NCBI GenBank assembly: GCA_023374025.1
Contig: SIJG01000007.1
Location: 601,852-665,851 of the forward strand
Direction: 5' to 3'
Length of the DNA: 64,000 bases
From: Heterodera schachtii
Lineage: Eukaryota; Nematoda; Chromadorea; Rhabditida; Heteroderidae
Shown here: positions 36,926-48,746 of the stretch, piece after piece
How positions within the stretch are numbered: the stretch's first letter is position 1
Layout: each line of letters begins with the position of its first letter
Notes under the pieces: model-generated
Database searches by the model: none
Told to the model about the DNA's origin: nothing
Seen by the model: only the letters and a program-made list of their open reading frames with translations
Program-made: the position numbers and the translations under genes

Positions 36926-37757
36926 CAAGAGCTACTGCATTTTACGCGTAATCAATGACCATCACCAGTTTTTTAGGCCATATTCTTTCCAAGCTTGGTC
37001 AAAGCATATGTTTTTGGTATCAAACAAAAGCTTAGACTTTGGGAATTTCAAATACAAGAAAGAGTAATATTGGCATGAAGAAAAAAGATACAATAATAAA
37101 TCTAGCAAATTTGACATTTTGCATATATGTAAAAATTTTTGTCTGTTGCCTTTAGGGTAATCCTTCGGAATTGGTGTCCCGACTAAAAAATTTTTTTAAA
37201 AAATTCTCTTACAAAATCACTTTTTCCAGGGTAGAAAAATGCACTGATCACGAATCCGAGCTCGGATTTTGCAAAATCATTGATTTTGTCTATGATTTTT
37301 CATCAAGTACTTGATTTTTTTTGATAATTTTTGTTTTCTAAAATTTTGGGTTCCCTATATATTTAATGGCTCATTCTATAGCTATTTATGCATTCTACAC
37401 CATTCAGAATATTGAATTTACTGAAAACAAAATTTTAGAAAACAAAAATTTTCAAATAAAATCAAGTACTTGATGAAAAATCATAGACAAAATCAATGAT
37501 TTTGCAAAATCCGAGCTCGGATTCGTGATCAGCGCATTTTTCTACCCTAGAAAAAGTTAAAAGAAAATTTTTATCTCTTTTATCCGTCGGGACACCAATT
37601 CCGAAGGATTACCGCCTTTAGCTCAGAATTTTGTTATAAAAAAATTCTATAGACCAAGCTTTCAACTGAAACCAACAAAGTAGGCATTTACCAAGTAAGA
37701 AAAACCTAAGGAAACTCAGGATGCTCATTTATTGGACGCGTAAACTGCAGTAGAGCC
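36926..37757. mobile_element. Probable older fold-back element with TTTACGCGT ends
   Basis: Left end GAGCTACTGCATTTTACGCG and right end CGCGTAAACTGCAGTAGAGC are near reverse complements and share the TTTACGCGT motif with the element at 25789-26493. No exact target duplication could be seen, so the limits are approximate. A younger palindrome (37156-37613) is inserted in it. Confidence 0.6.
37156..37613. mobile_element. Near-perfect palindromic transposon
   Basis: A 458-bp element whose two halves are almost complete reverse complements (GGTAATCCTTCGGAATTGGT ... ACCAATTCCGAAGGATTACC), including the shared GATTTTGCAAAATC and ATCAAGTACTTGATT blocks. It is flanked by a perfect 8-bp duplication GCCTTTAG (37148-37155 and 37614-37621). 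The unpaired centre is short, near 37350-37430. No coding capacity. Confidence 0.92.
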
Positions 37758-37822
37758 AAAATAAAAATATTTTCTTACCTAATTCATAGAGATTATCATT
37801 TATTTTCATATTTACCGTAAAA

Positions 37823-40508
37823 ATGAGCTTCACTTTTCCTGGTGGTGCCAGGCGGCCGGTCATCGACATCAATAGTGAAAATCTGATGTTCGTTTGGAAC
37901 CTTCCGAGATGGATCGATATCGGTGAAATTAAGAGGTCGGTTACATTTTATCCAATTTGTCCTTTTTGCTAAACATTTCATTAATTTTTCAGAAGCCTGC
38001 AGCCAAAATATGGAAGGGTTCGTCCTTTTGACCGTATTCAAAATACTTAGACAAAGTGTTCCTCATTCTGTTACTTTTTCAGATCAAATTTGTGGAGACG
38101 TTTGAGGCGTGGAGAGAGGGGAGGCGCATGGGACAAATCATTCTCGACTTCGGCACGTACAGTTCTCTCTCGGCGTTCACCAAGGCACTCTCCAACAAGG
38201 AGGAGTTCAACTACGAGGGCGTCGAGTTCATGTGTTTTGATTCGAAAGTGAATTGCTTTGATTTGATTGCCATGCCCTATTTTTCATTTGCTTTTTCCCT
38301 TTTCAGATTGGTCAGAAGCCGTTTTTCAACTTCGTCCGTCAGCAGACCGGGGTCGACTTGTTGGCATGCGAAGGAGTGCCGCCAACATTTGAATACAAGC
38401 GAAAGGTCAGCCTGATCAGAATCGAGTGATTTGCTCCACCAACTTCCACACTGTTTCTTATTTATATTCCTTTTCTGAAGTGCTCAAATAAATTCTTATT
38501 TTTTCTTTTTTCCGCTTTGTCTTTGTTTTTCCATTCTTACAATTAGAGCGACTTTTTCTAGGGACCTTCCTTCGAAAGAGAACAGCAAAACCCCAACACC
38601 ATTCCTCTGCGACCTCGTGTTAGGGACAGGGACAGTTTTGCGCAGCCGAGGGGCACCGAACGCAGTCGCTACAACCGCGACGACGACAACAACAACGGAC
38701 GATCCAATGGTGCGGCACAGGCCATGCCTTCTCCGCGGGGTGTGGGCCGTGGATTTGGGCAGATTGGCTCCCGATTTGGCAATCGCGAATTGCCATCGGA
38801 CGAATCGAAGCGAACGGCGGCATTTGAGAAGATTGGCTCCCGATTTGGAAACCGCGAATTGCCATCGGACGAATCGAAGCGAGCGGAGGCAGACGAAAAT
38901 GAGCCGGAGCAGAGAAATGGAAGGGGCGACGAGAACCGTCCCCTTCATTCGATTGTTGAACAGGGAAATGACAAAGTCGAAGATGAACAAAATCACCGGA
39001 CCGATTCGCCGCTTGGAGACTTCGGAAGTAATCCACCGAGTCGAAACTTTGCCCGGCGAATCAGTCGTCCGAAGCCGTCATTTCTCGGCGAAAAACGCTC
39101 GGAGGGATTCTTTGCTGCTGGTAAAAATTAGCGGGACGCGGAAGCGTCGAGCAATTCGAAATTGAATTCGGGTTTTAGTTGACGAAATCGAAGAAAATGG
39201 AGGCCATGTCGAGGAAGTCACACAATCAGAAACAACCGCCGTGGACGATACTTTGTTGGGAATGGACGAAGACTGTACGGAAGATGCCGAAGTTGACTCG
39301 GCATTTGGAGGGGCAAATGAGGAGAATGACGACGAAATTGGACAAGAAAATGACAGCGAAGTTGGACAAGAGCAGCAGCAGGGAAAGGAGGAGAGTGAAG
39401 AGAGAGACGATGGCAAGGGGACGCCATCAGCCGACGACGACGGGGAGGAGGGCGCGAACAAATCGGACGGACGCACCACGGACTCGTCTTTCACACAGTA
39501 CAGGGAGAAGTCGCGGTCGCGCGAAGACTCTGTTTCTGAGGACCGGGACGGACATGGCGGCGCCGGGGTGAAAAACACGCTGAAAATAACGCAGGCGAGT
39601 GGGAGGGGAAAGGAACATACATGAAAAAGGGGGGGGGTCGACCCCCCCCCCCCCCCCCTTCGCCCGCAAAGTGCCCCAAAATGGGGGACCCCTTCGCATC
39701 GAGGGGGGGCCGGTGTAAAAGAGGTGGGGGGGGGGGTCGCCGGCGAAGGGGAAAAAAGGGAAATTTTTGAAAAATTTGGCTATTTTCTTAACAAAATTCA
39801 TTAAAATTCTGAAAATTTTTCCCGGCGGCGCCTATCGGCACCGCCGGCCCCCCAAAAATCCTATTTTTTCTTAAAAAATTAGCCCAAAATCTCAAAATTT
39901 GGTCATTTTTTTAGACAAAATCAGCTAATAAATAGCATTAAAATTAGAAAAAAAATTTCCGGCGGCGCCTACCGGCACCGGCCCCCCTTTTCGCGAAATT
40001 TTCTTGAAAAAAGCCCGCCGCAAAAAAAGTGCTTTGGAAAAGCAAAAAAACAAAGAAAAAGAGGTCGTCAAATTACATGGCTGGACCCCTTCGCAAAATT
40101 GGCCGCTGACCCCCCCCCCCCCCCCCTCGACCCCCCCTCCCAGACCCCTTCGCAAAAATTTCGGTTGACCCCCCCCCCCCCGCCTTTTTCATGTATGGAA
40201 AGGAATAAACCACACACATTCCCCAGTTCAGCTGGACTTCGGTTTTGACATTTCGAAGATCCTCGAAGCACTGCAAACTGTCGGGGAAGTCGTCCGCTTC
40301 GAACGCCTTGGGAAAGTTGGTGCCTTTTGGATTTCCGACAAACAATTTAACGTATAATCAGTGTCTTCCCTTTCAGACTAGCGCCGCTTTCACTTTCGAC
40401 GACGCGGCTGAGGCGGCCAACGCGAGTGTTTTGGTGGTGGACGACTTGGCGGCACCGAATGCCTATTTTCAACTGATGACAGCCGAAGAGGCGTACCAAT
40501 ACCAATAA
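37823..40508 (+). CDS. RRM-like RNA-binding protein with disordered acidic/basic middle
   Basis: Not recognised as a named family. The start ATGAGCTTCACTTTTCCTGG at 37823 leads to LMFVWNLPRWIDIGEIK, a tiny exon SLQPKYGR, then IKFVETFEAWREGRRMGQII and LDFGTYSSLSAFTKAL. This fits an RRM fold (RNP2-like LMFVWNLP, RNP1-like GQIILDFG). The middle (38560-39590) is charged and disordered, with a tandem peptide IGSRFGNRELPSDESKR present twice, then Glu/Asp-rich sequence and RS-like KSRSREDS. The C-terminal exons (40229-40508) give QLDFGFDISKILEALQTVGE and AFWISDKQ, a possible second degenerate RRM, ending in EEAYQYQ. MITE copy D sits in the preceding intron. Exon joins around 37940-38080 are my reconstruction from splice consensus and phase. 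Confidence 0.68.
39616..40197. mobile_element. Inverted-repeat MITE, CATACATG family, copy D
   Basis: A 582-bp element in an intron of the RRM-like gene. Its ends are CATACATGAAAAAGGGGG and the complement, flanked by a perfect 8-bp duplication GAAAGGAA (39608-39615 and 40198-40205). Collinear and closely similar to copy A, including two internal GGCGCCTA(T/C)CGGCACC blocks (about 39825 and 39961) and the block GTCAAATTACATGGCTGGAC. Confidence 0.93.
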
Positions 40509-41503
40509 TGAAGGCAAAATCGGAAAAAGGGTCACCGATTTGATTTGAGTCTTCGCCATGCCTTTTATGTATTTGCTTTTGAGTATTTGTTGATCATTTT
40601 TGCCTTTATTTGCATTTGCATGTCTCTCTCTTTCTTTGCTTCGCTCTGAATGCGTTCTCTCACCAATCTCTCTCACAATCTTACATTTTATATGGTCTCA
40701 GCCCTAAATTGTTTTTTTGTTTTCAAAGTTTACACACAAAAGGTTTGTATTCTGAATTTATATGATAAATAACAACCGAGCTGCTCTCTCTGTTGACTAT
40801 GTCTTCTCATTTTGCAAAATTCGCGTGGATTAAACAAAACCAAAGGGACAAATCAAAAGTTTTTGTGATTGAAAATCTTTAATAAATTAAAATTGGTTTA
40901 AAACAATTAACAATTCGCTTGGGGAAGGGAAGCAAGTGAAAAATTCACAGCTCAAATATCATCACAACAATTGAAAGCGATCGGTCAGTTAAGCCGATGG
41001 AGGAGGGGCGGCAGAAGGATGATATGCTCATTATAATAATTAATTGATTTTGATTGAGAAAACAAATTGGGGGTAATTAAAGGGCAGGGAAAGGAAAGGA
41101 ATGATTTGCTTTAATATCACAGAGAATGAAGCATTGCTCATCAACAGAAAGAGAAGAGGGGGAGATATGTATGGACAGACAAATAAACAAAAAAAAGAAA
41201 AGGCAAATAATGGGAGATAGAATGGGGAAAAGGAAGAGACGGATAGAGAGAGAATGGGAAAAAAAAAGACGGATAGAGAGAAAAGGGACGAGAGAGTGGG
41301 GAAAAGAAGAGACGGGGGGAAAGAGTCGAGAGAGGGGGTAAAAATAAGAGACGGGGCGGAGGAGAGACGAGAGAGTGGGGAAAAAGAAGAGACGGATAGA
41401 GAAAAGGGGACTGTTTTTGTTTTGGCACTTTCGCTTTTTTTTTCGTCTCGTTTTGAGGAGAGAGGAGCAAGAATCCTATGCGCTTTGGTATTGCCACCAT
41501 TTC
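40509..41503. other. Convergent 3' region between RRM-like gene and ESRP
   Basis: AT-rich 3' flanks, then purine-rich sequence with repeated GAGACGGATAGAGAGA-type blocks at about 41225-41400. Long frames across the purine-rich part are simple-sequence translations. No gene is supported. Confidence 0.45.
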
Positions 41504-44500
41504 TCACGTCGATTGTTGCGCAATTGCCGCCGCCGCTCCGATTTCCGTCGGTCCGACGACAGTCGCCGAGGGCGTGAAACTGACCACCGCCGGCGCCGTG
41601 CCGTTCGCTGTGATCGAATGCGTCGGTGCGCCGCCATTGACGAACGGCGCCAACGAATGGTGGCGATGGGCGAAGGGCAGCAGAGGTGCGGGCGGGGCGG
41701 CGAACGACGGCGCCGCAAGTGCGGCGGCGCCGTTGCGCAGTGCGGCAAAGTTGCGCAGCCAAAAGTCGGCGGGGAGTGCCGAATGGGCGGCGGACGCGTC
41801 GGAGGGCGGCGGGAAAAGTTGGGCGAGCTGAAAAACTCGGACAAATTCGAGAAAAGGCATCATTCTCACGTGGCCGGCGAACTGTCCGGGAACGGTGACA
41901 AACACAGGGCCAAGCGACGGGTCACCGCCGCTGGTGGTGGACACGGCGACGGGCGAAGGGAATGGGAAGAATTGGGGCGGCATGGGAAAAGCGGCCAAAA
42001 GCGGCGAATGGGAGGGAAGGGCAGCGGACACGACGGGGTTCAGCGCAGTTGGAATGGAAAAACTGGGGAATTGGGAGTGAATTTAAAAATAATTTGGCGA
42101 AAAGTCCTCCCCCTCTCACAGTGCCGGCGGTGCGCCCGTCGGAGTCAGCGGCGGCGGTGGCAGCAAACCGTTGGGAGGAGGTGGCAAAAGGTTGAGCAGC
42201 AGACTCATGTCCTCGGAACAGCACTGGAACACCTCAATGTACCTGAAAGGGGCCAAAGAGGGAAAGGCGGGATTAACGAACGGACAAACGGAAGGAACGA
42301 ATTGGACGGACCACAGAAAATGGGCACAATTAGGTCATTCCATCGTCCCCCCCCCCTTTTTTCCTCCTTAGCCTCGCCCCCTTTTCCACCTTCTCCCCCC
42401 CCCCCCCGCCCCCTTCTTCTCTTTTCCCCCCTCTCTTTCCCCCCTTCCCCCTCTCGTTTCCCACTTTGCCTCCTCTTCGCCCCCCGCACTCCTTTCCCCC
42501 CTCGCTTTTCTCCTTCTCCTCCTTCCTCTCCCCCCCCCCCCCTTCGCTTCCTTCGCTTCCCCCTTTTTCCCCCTTTGCCCTCCCACCGTCTCTTTTTGCC
42601 CAATTCCATGTATTTGTTGTGCATTTCTTGCGCCGCGTTGGCCGCCGCCTGTTCACTGTCCATTTGAATGAACGCTTCGCCGCTCGGATGACCCGCCGAA
42701 TTGTAAATCATATGGACACCCTGGAAAATTAGGAATTCTACCAAAAAAAAAGTGGGACTTTTCCTTTTACCTGAAACATCACTCGCTGCGCGTGGGGGCC
42801 CAAAAATTCGATGACCTAAAAATTGGGAAAATAAACTCAAAAAAAAAGTGAAATAAAATAAATGGGCAGCAAATTATGCAAATGGACACAAAAATGGACA
42901 AAGTGACGAAAAAAAGGGAGCAAAAAAAGGGACAAATCACCGCAAATAATTTATGCGATTCGGCGGAGATAACGCGGCCAATTAAATAAATATATTCTCT
43001 TTTTGCAATTCCAAAAACCAAAGGAATTTGGACAGCCACAGAAAAAGCAAAGCAAAGGGAAACATTAATATTTTCCAATCATCGAAGATTGATTTTGTAA
43101 TTTGCTCCCCTAACTAAATTTGGGGTAAAAGTCGAAAATTCAAATTTAAAAAATCCATTAATAGACTCATGTATTACTGTATTACAGTATATAAGACAGT
43201 TTTGGCATTCCACCTGCTGCACTTGCGCCTCATAAGGCAGTCCGCGCAGTCTCAGACAGTCCCTTTGCCGCTGTGCCGCCCGTTGCTGCGGCGGCGGATG
43301 GGCAGCGGCGCACGAATTCGTCAACGGCGTCAGAACGGTGCCGTTGGCGGCGGCGGTGGGCGAACCGGGCGACAGAACATTCTGACAAATGAGAGCACAG
43401 GGGAATTCGACTTTTGCATCGTAATTGATCAAAATTATGCAAAGTTGATCAAATTGCCTGTGGCACTGTCGTCAACGGACCGACGGCGCCGCCCAATTTG
43501 TTAATTGTCAGTGCCGCGGCGACGGCCGCATTTTGCTGAGCAACTCGCGCATTGAACAGTTGCAGAACTTCATGCTGCATTTACAAAGTGCCAATTTGAT
43601 CATTTAATTCCCTCCCCCCGGCATCGAACTGCTCCGACCTGTGTGGTTCTGAACAGTTCGATGTATCGTCCGCCCATTCGATTGCGGTTTTTTGTGATCA
43701 GCGCCTTCCGTGCGCTTTGCTCGTCGCCGAACAGCACAAAAGCGTCGCCGGAGGGGCGTCCGTCGGGGCGGTGGAGGAAAAGGATGGAGCCGGGCTGATC
43801 CAACAGTCCGCTGGACTGTCCGTCGGCGTATGAGAAAAAGTCGCGCACCTAAGAGAGAAAAGGACGGAAAATGGACGAAACGAAGCGCAAAATTCAGTAC
43901 AAAAGAGGGCGTAATAATTGTGGGAAAAGATTTTCGAATTTAAATTATATATTTAAATGGGAAATATAAAATTATAAAATAAATATTTGAAATTTGTCGC
44001 CCTCCACCGCAACAATAATTTGTTCACCTGTTGTTCAGTTGCTGTGAAGGGGAGGCCGCGCATTCGCATAATCATTGCCATCGCACTTTCCGCTCGAAGG
44101 GCAAAACGAACCGATTGACTGTCAGTGCCTGGAAAAACAGAAAAGAATTGGAAAAAGTGCCAATGGAAGAAATGGCCAAGGGAATGCCAAAAAGCAAAAA
44201 CACAAAAAAGGGAAGAGGAAGAAGGGATCGGAATAAAGGCAATTTGAAATGAATCAATGTAAAATGAGGTAATCCACTAACAATGGCATCTGAGCAATTG
44301 GCGGGGGGGGGGGAAGTGAGTGGGGGGAGAAGGAGAAGGAGACGACGGCATTGGGGGCGGGGGGGGGGGGAGAAGCAAACAACGCTTGGCAATAGGCGAT
44401 CATCTGCAGCCGATCATTTGGGGAGGGGCGTCAGAGAAAAAAAGAATAGGCAAAAGCAATGGGTGGGCGTGGGGCAAAAATGCCAAAATTGGAATGAATG

Positions 44501-46994
44501 GACAAAGAAAGAAACGGCAGTGAATGGGTTGGGGAGGGGAAGGGGGGAGATAATGAATATTCACCACCAACAGAAGCAGAGGGAGTGGGGGTGGGCCGAA
44601 GAATGCCCCCGAATATCATCGCATTGGGAGGTGGGGGGACGATGATTGGATGAAAGGGCCGGGCCGTCCATCCATCGATTAGGGCGATAAAAGCTGGGCC
44701 AACACAAATTTGGACAAAAGTGAGAGACCTTCGGGCGGGGGCGGCGGGAGGGGTAAAGGGTAAACGGGTCGGATGTGTGAGAAATTTGGGGGGGGGGGGA
44801 GGGCCGGCTTGGGAGGAATTGGCCGGGGGAGGGGACGCTGAAAGGTGCAATCCCCGCCGCCGGCTTGCCGCAAGAGTTCAACGATATTCTCTAATTGGTG
44901 CGGTGGGCCTAAACAAACGAAGCCGCCCCGGGGCGAATTTGGACGGCACGTTATTTAAAAATTTAAATTTGAAAAGCGAAAGCAAAAAAAAAGGGAAAAG
45001 CAAAAGTAAAATGAACATTTTGGGGCATAAAAATGCTAATAAAAAAGAATTCCTTAATTATTTATTCATTTCGTTGTCCAAAAATCGATCTGTGAGCATT
45101 TATTTCCTTTTGAGAATAAGCAAAGCAATTTTAACTTTGAATTGGAGGAAATTCAGGCGAAGTCCCAAAAAGAAAAAAAAAACAATAAAACGAATTAATT
45201 AATTGATTAATTAATTAGTTTTGCTAATTTGCCAATTTGTTCCCTTTCCTTACTCACCGACGGCGTGTTTCACAAATTCATCGCCCGAGGCGCGGTACAC
45301 TTCGATGTATCGCGCGTGCAAATGCCGCCGGTGGCGCTGCAGTGCCAAGTCGCGTTGGTCCGCGCGCGCAAAGCGCACCAACGCTTCGCCACTGCGCCGT
45401 CCTTCCGGCCCCAAACAGAGGGCGACGCCACCGCTGGAAAGGCACCGAAATCAGAGGGTATACGGTAACGGCGGCAGAGGTTACGGTGGGATGTCGAGGC
45501 CGGCGAAAAACATCGCCACGTCCAAGTCCGAGACGTGCCAAGGCAACCCGCGGGCGCGCACCACACAGCGCGAGTCGACATGCAACTCGGAACTGTTTTT
45601 GTCCACCGATTAGCGGCTTCTTTGTGCCCCCGCCCCCTTTTTCTACCAAACTGCCGGGGCATAGCCTTGGGAGATGCGCTCCAACCGCGACAAAATGGCC
45701 ACGGCACTCTCTGAAATAGCCTTTGGCACTCAAAGGGCGTCTGCGCTCGCCCGCCGGTCAAAAGGCGCGCTGACCTCCCTTCTCGCACAGTTTGCCGTAC
45801 ATCCGTCGCACTCTCTCCTCCAACTGTCTGCGCACCTCGCCGTCTCCGCCGCTGTCCATTGGCTCTGTCGGCGTCTCTTCCCCTCCGCTCCCTTCGGCAC
45901 CATTGGCGGACGCCGCGTGGGACGACGACACAGCGCCGCCGGGGGAAGAGAAAGGGACAAACGCGTGGAAAAGGGGCGGCAGCGGAAGACGGGCGGAGAA
46001 CAGCTGCGGCTGACAAAGGAATGAACACATTTCAAGACCAACTCTTGACTTCCCTTCGGCACTGTTCTCCCGCCGTATTCCCCTTCGTCTCTCCCTCCCT
46101 CTCTATTTGTCTCATCAATGTCCTTTTCCCCATCTCATCCTCTCTCTCCCCCCTCTCCCTCTCCCCACTCTCCCCCCCCCCCCTCTCCCTCTCACCACTC
46201 TCTCCCCCCTCTCCCTCTCTCTCCTCTCTCTCGCCCCTCTCCCTCTTCCATCTCCTCTTCTCTCCACCTGTACGTCTTGCGCTTGTTGTCCCATTTCGCC
46301 GCATCGTTCCGTCTCCTCCGCCGCCATTTGCGCAATCATCGCATTAGCACACAGCGGATAAATGGACTGGCGGATTGCCTCGCGTGAGCAGAACAAAACG
46401 CCACGTGGTGGGACAGAATTGGCCACCTGCGGAGGGTGGGAAAAACAACCAATGGGATTTCCCAAAATTAAAAAAAGCAAAAATTCCCGAAAAATCTCCC
46501 GCTTTTGTCGGTCCCTTTTGTCCTCCCCCCCCCCCCTCTTTTTCCCACCTTTTGCAGTTGGTCCATTGCGTTGTGCGTGTCCATGCGCAAGTGCTGCACC
46601 GGTCCGATGGGCTCCCAATTGGCGCCGTCCACCGACTGATGGGCCACGTGGAGGAAAAAGGCACCCGCGGAAGAGGAGGCGCAGAGGGGCGGCGAGGCAC
46701 CACGCGCGACGGTGCCATTCTGCGAGAAAACGGACGGGAAAATGCTAACGGGAAACGGCAGAAACAATGAAGGAATACGGTAGGGGAGGAGAGCAGCGAA
46801 GAAGAAGCAATTGCCGAGTCGGAAGACGAAGACGAGGAGGAGGAAGAGGAGGAGCGGACAGCCGGGGGCGCGGAATGGCACTCCTCCGCGAGAGTGAGCA
46901 GCACAAAGACGGGCGATGGGGCCGGGTCCGGGACTGAATTAGGCGGGTCCGGGCTGGACGGGGCGGAGACGGCCGACGCGGAGGAGGAGCACAT
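41504..46994 (-). CDS. sym-2: Epithelial splicing regulatory protein (ESRP/fusilli/SYM-2), three quasi-RRMs
   Basis: A nuclear regulator of alternative splicing. RRM1 spans exons near 45270-45590: [20 protein letters not shown], then [12 protein letters not shown] and [17 protein letters not shown]2 lies near 43640-44070: [17 protein letters not shown], then [12 protein letters not shown] and [13 protein letters not shown]3 lies near 42600-43260: [16 protein letters not shown], then [11 protein letters not shown] and, at about 42205, [13 protein letters not shown], as in vertebrate ESRP. A proline-rich tail ends with AAAIAQQST and a TGA at 41504-41506. The start ATG at 46994 follows a strong acceptor CCCCTTTTCAG by 17 bases, which suggests a trans-splice site. 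The N-terminal domain is divergent, with a serine run, and only weakly resembles the DnaQ-like domain of ESRP. Several exon edges between 45650 and 46420 are unresolved. Confidence 0.85.
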
Positions 46995-47709
46995 TTGGCA
47001 CGAGAGACCTTCTGAAAAGGGGCAAAATGAAGCAGAGGCAAACAATTTACAAAAAAAAGGACGACCAAAGGAAGTGCCGAAATGCATTAAAAGCGGACAA
47101 ATGCCGAAAATGGAGAAGAAAATGGGCGAAAAACGGAGGAGCCATCAACAACGGGGGAATCCGAGCATTGGCTGACAAATGAGTGAATGAATGCTGACGC
47201 AAATGAGGCGCGGAGAAAGCGATTTGGAAGTTTGATTCGGGGGGATATGTGTGTGGGGAGGGGCGTATCTGTGCTCCCATCTCCCCAATCTCGAGATCAC
47301 TCCTCTTGACCCCCTCCCCCGCCCCGCCACTTTTGCGCACAGCACAAACTCAACCAACCCACACACATTCATTCAATCGACAAATCATTGTTTGATCGAT
47401 TTGGGAGGAGGAGGAAGATGAGTAAATTGAAGAAAAAAAGAGACAAAAAGAAAGGAAAAGGAGGCGGAAAATGGGGAAGAAAAGAAAAGTGAGCGAACGG
47501 AGGAAAATAAATAAATAAAAAAAGGGGGGGGGGGAGGAGGAGGAAAGGAGGGGGAGGTCATTCTGATCAGCCAAAGAACGGAGAATGAAACGAACAAAAT
47601 GGAGGTAAAATCAAATGGATGAGAGGAAGGTGGGGGGAGGTCATTGTGACCAGCCGAAGAAAATGAAACGAACGAACGGAGGGAAAGGGAGGGAGAGGGG
47701 GGGGAAGAG
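46995..47709. other. Region upstream of ESRP before the satellite
   Basis: Purine-rich plus-strand sequence grading into the GGGAA satellite. It probably contains the ESRP promoter or 5' leader. No coding exon is supported. Confidence 0.4.
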
Positions 47710-48746
47710 AAGGGAAGGGAAGGGAAGGGAAGGGAAGGGAAGGGAAGGGAAGGGAAGGGAAAGGAAGGGAAGGAAGGGAAGGGAAGGGAAGGGAAGGGAA
47801 GGGAAGGAAGGGAAGAGAAGGAAGAGAAGGGAAGGGAAGGGAAGGAAGGGAAGGGAAGGGAAGGGAAGGGAAGGGAAGGGAAGGGAAGGGAAGGGAAGGG
47901 AAGGGAAGGGAAGGGAAGGGAAGGGAAGGGAAGGGAAGGGAGGGAAGGGAAGGGAAGGGAAGGGAAGGGAAGGGAAGGGAAGGGAAGGGAAGGGAAGGGA
48001 AGGGAAGGGAGGGAAGGGAAGGGAAGGGAAGGGAGGGAAGGAAGGGAAGCGAAGGGAAGGGAAGGGAAGGGAAGGGAAGGGAAGGGAAGGGAAGGGAAGG
48101 GAAGGGAAGGGAAGGGAAGGGAAGGGAAGGGAAGGGAAGGGAAGGGAAGGGAAGGGAAGGGAAGGGAAGGGAAGGGAAGGGAAGGAAGGGAAGGGAAGGG
48201 AAGGGAAGGGAAGGGAAGGGAAGGGAAGGGAAGGGAAGGGAAGGGAAGGAAGGGAAGGGAAGGGAAGGGAAGGGAAGGGAAGGGAAGGGAAGGAAGGGAA
48301 GGGAAGGGAAGGGAAGGGAAGGGAAGGGAAGGGAAGGGAAGGGAAGGGAAGGGAAGGGAAGGAAGGGAAGGGAAGGGAAGGGAAGGGAAGGGAAGGGAAG
48401 GGAAGGGAAGGGAAGGGAAGGGAAGGGAAGGGAAGGGAAGGGAAGGGAAGGGAAGGGAAGGGAAGGGAAGGGAAGGGAAGGGAAGGGAAGGGAAGGGAAG
48501 GGAAGGAAGGGAAGGGAAGGGAAGGGAAGGGAGGGGAGGAAGGGAAGGGAAGGGAAGGGAAGGGAAGGGAAGGGAAGGGAAGGGAAGGGAAGGAAGGGAA
48601 GGGAAGGGAAGGGAAGGGAAGGAAGGGAAGGGAAGGAGGAAGGGAAGGGAAGGGAGGAAGGGAAGGGAAGGGAAGGGAAGGGAAGGGAAGGGAAGGGAAG
48701 GGAAGGGAAGGGAAGGGAAGGGAAGGGAAGGGAAGGGAAGGGAAGG
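47710..48746. repeat. (GGGAA)n pentanucleotide satellite, about 1 kb
   Basis: Roughly 1040 bp of head-to-tail GGGAA on the plus strand, about 200 units, with scattered shortened units (GGAA) and rare substitutions such as GCGAA near 48050. It is open in all six frames, which creates very long spurious Arg/Glu/Gly-rich and Ser/Leu/Pro/Phe-rich frames on both strands. It lies upstream of ESRP. Confidence 0.98.

Noticed and set aside
37796..38041. Minus-strand frame of about 80 residues that looks protein-like
   Set aside because: The plus strand gives an ATG, RNP2-like motif and phase-consistent splicing into the RRM exons; the minus frame has no partner exons.
41375..42667. 430-residue plus-strand open frame
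   Set aside because: Antisense to the last exons of ESRP, Arg/Gly- and Pro/Ser-rich, with no family match; the minus strand shows conserved RRM3 and its tail.
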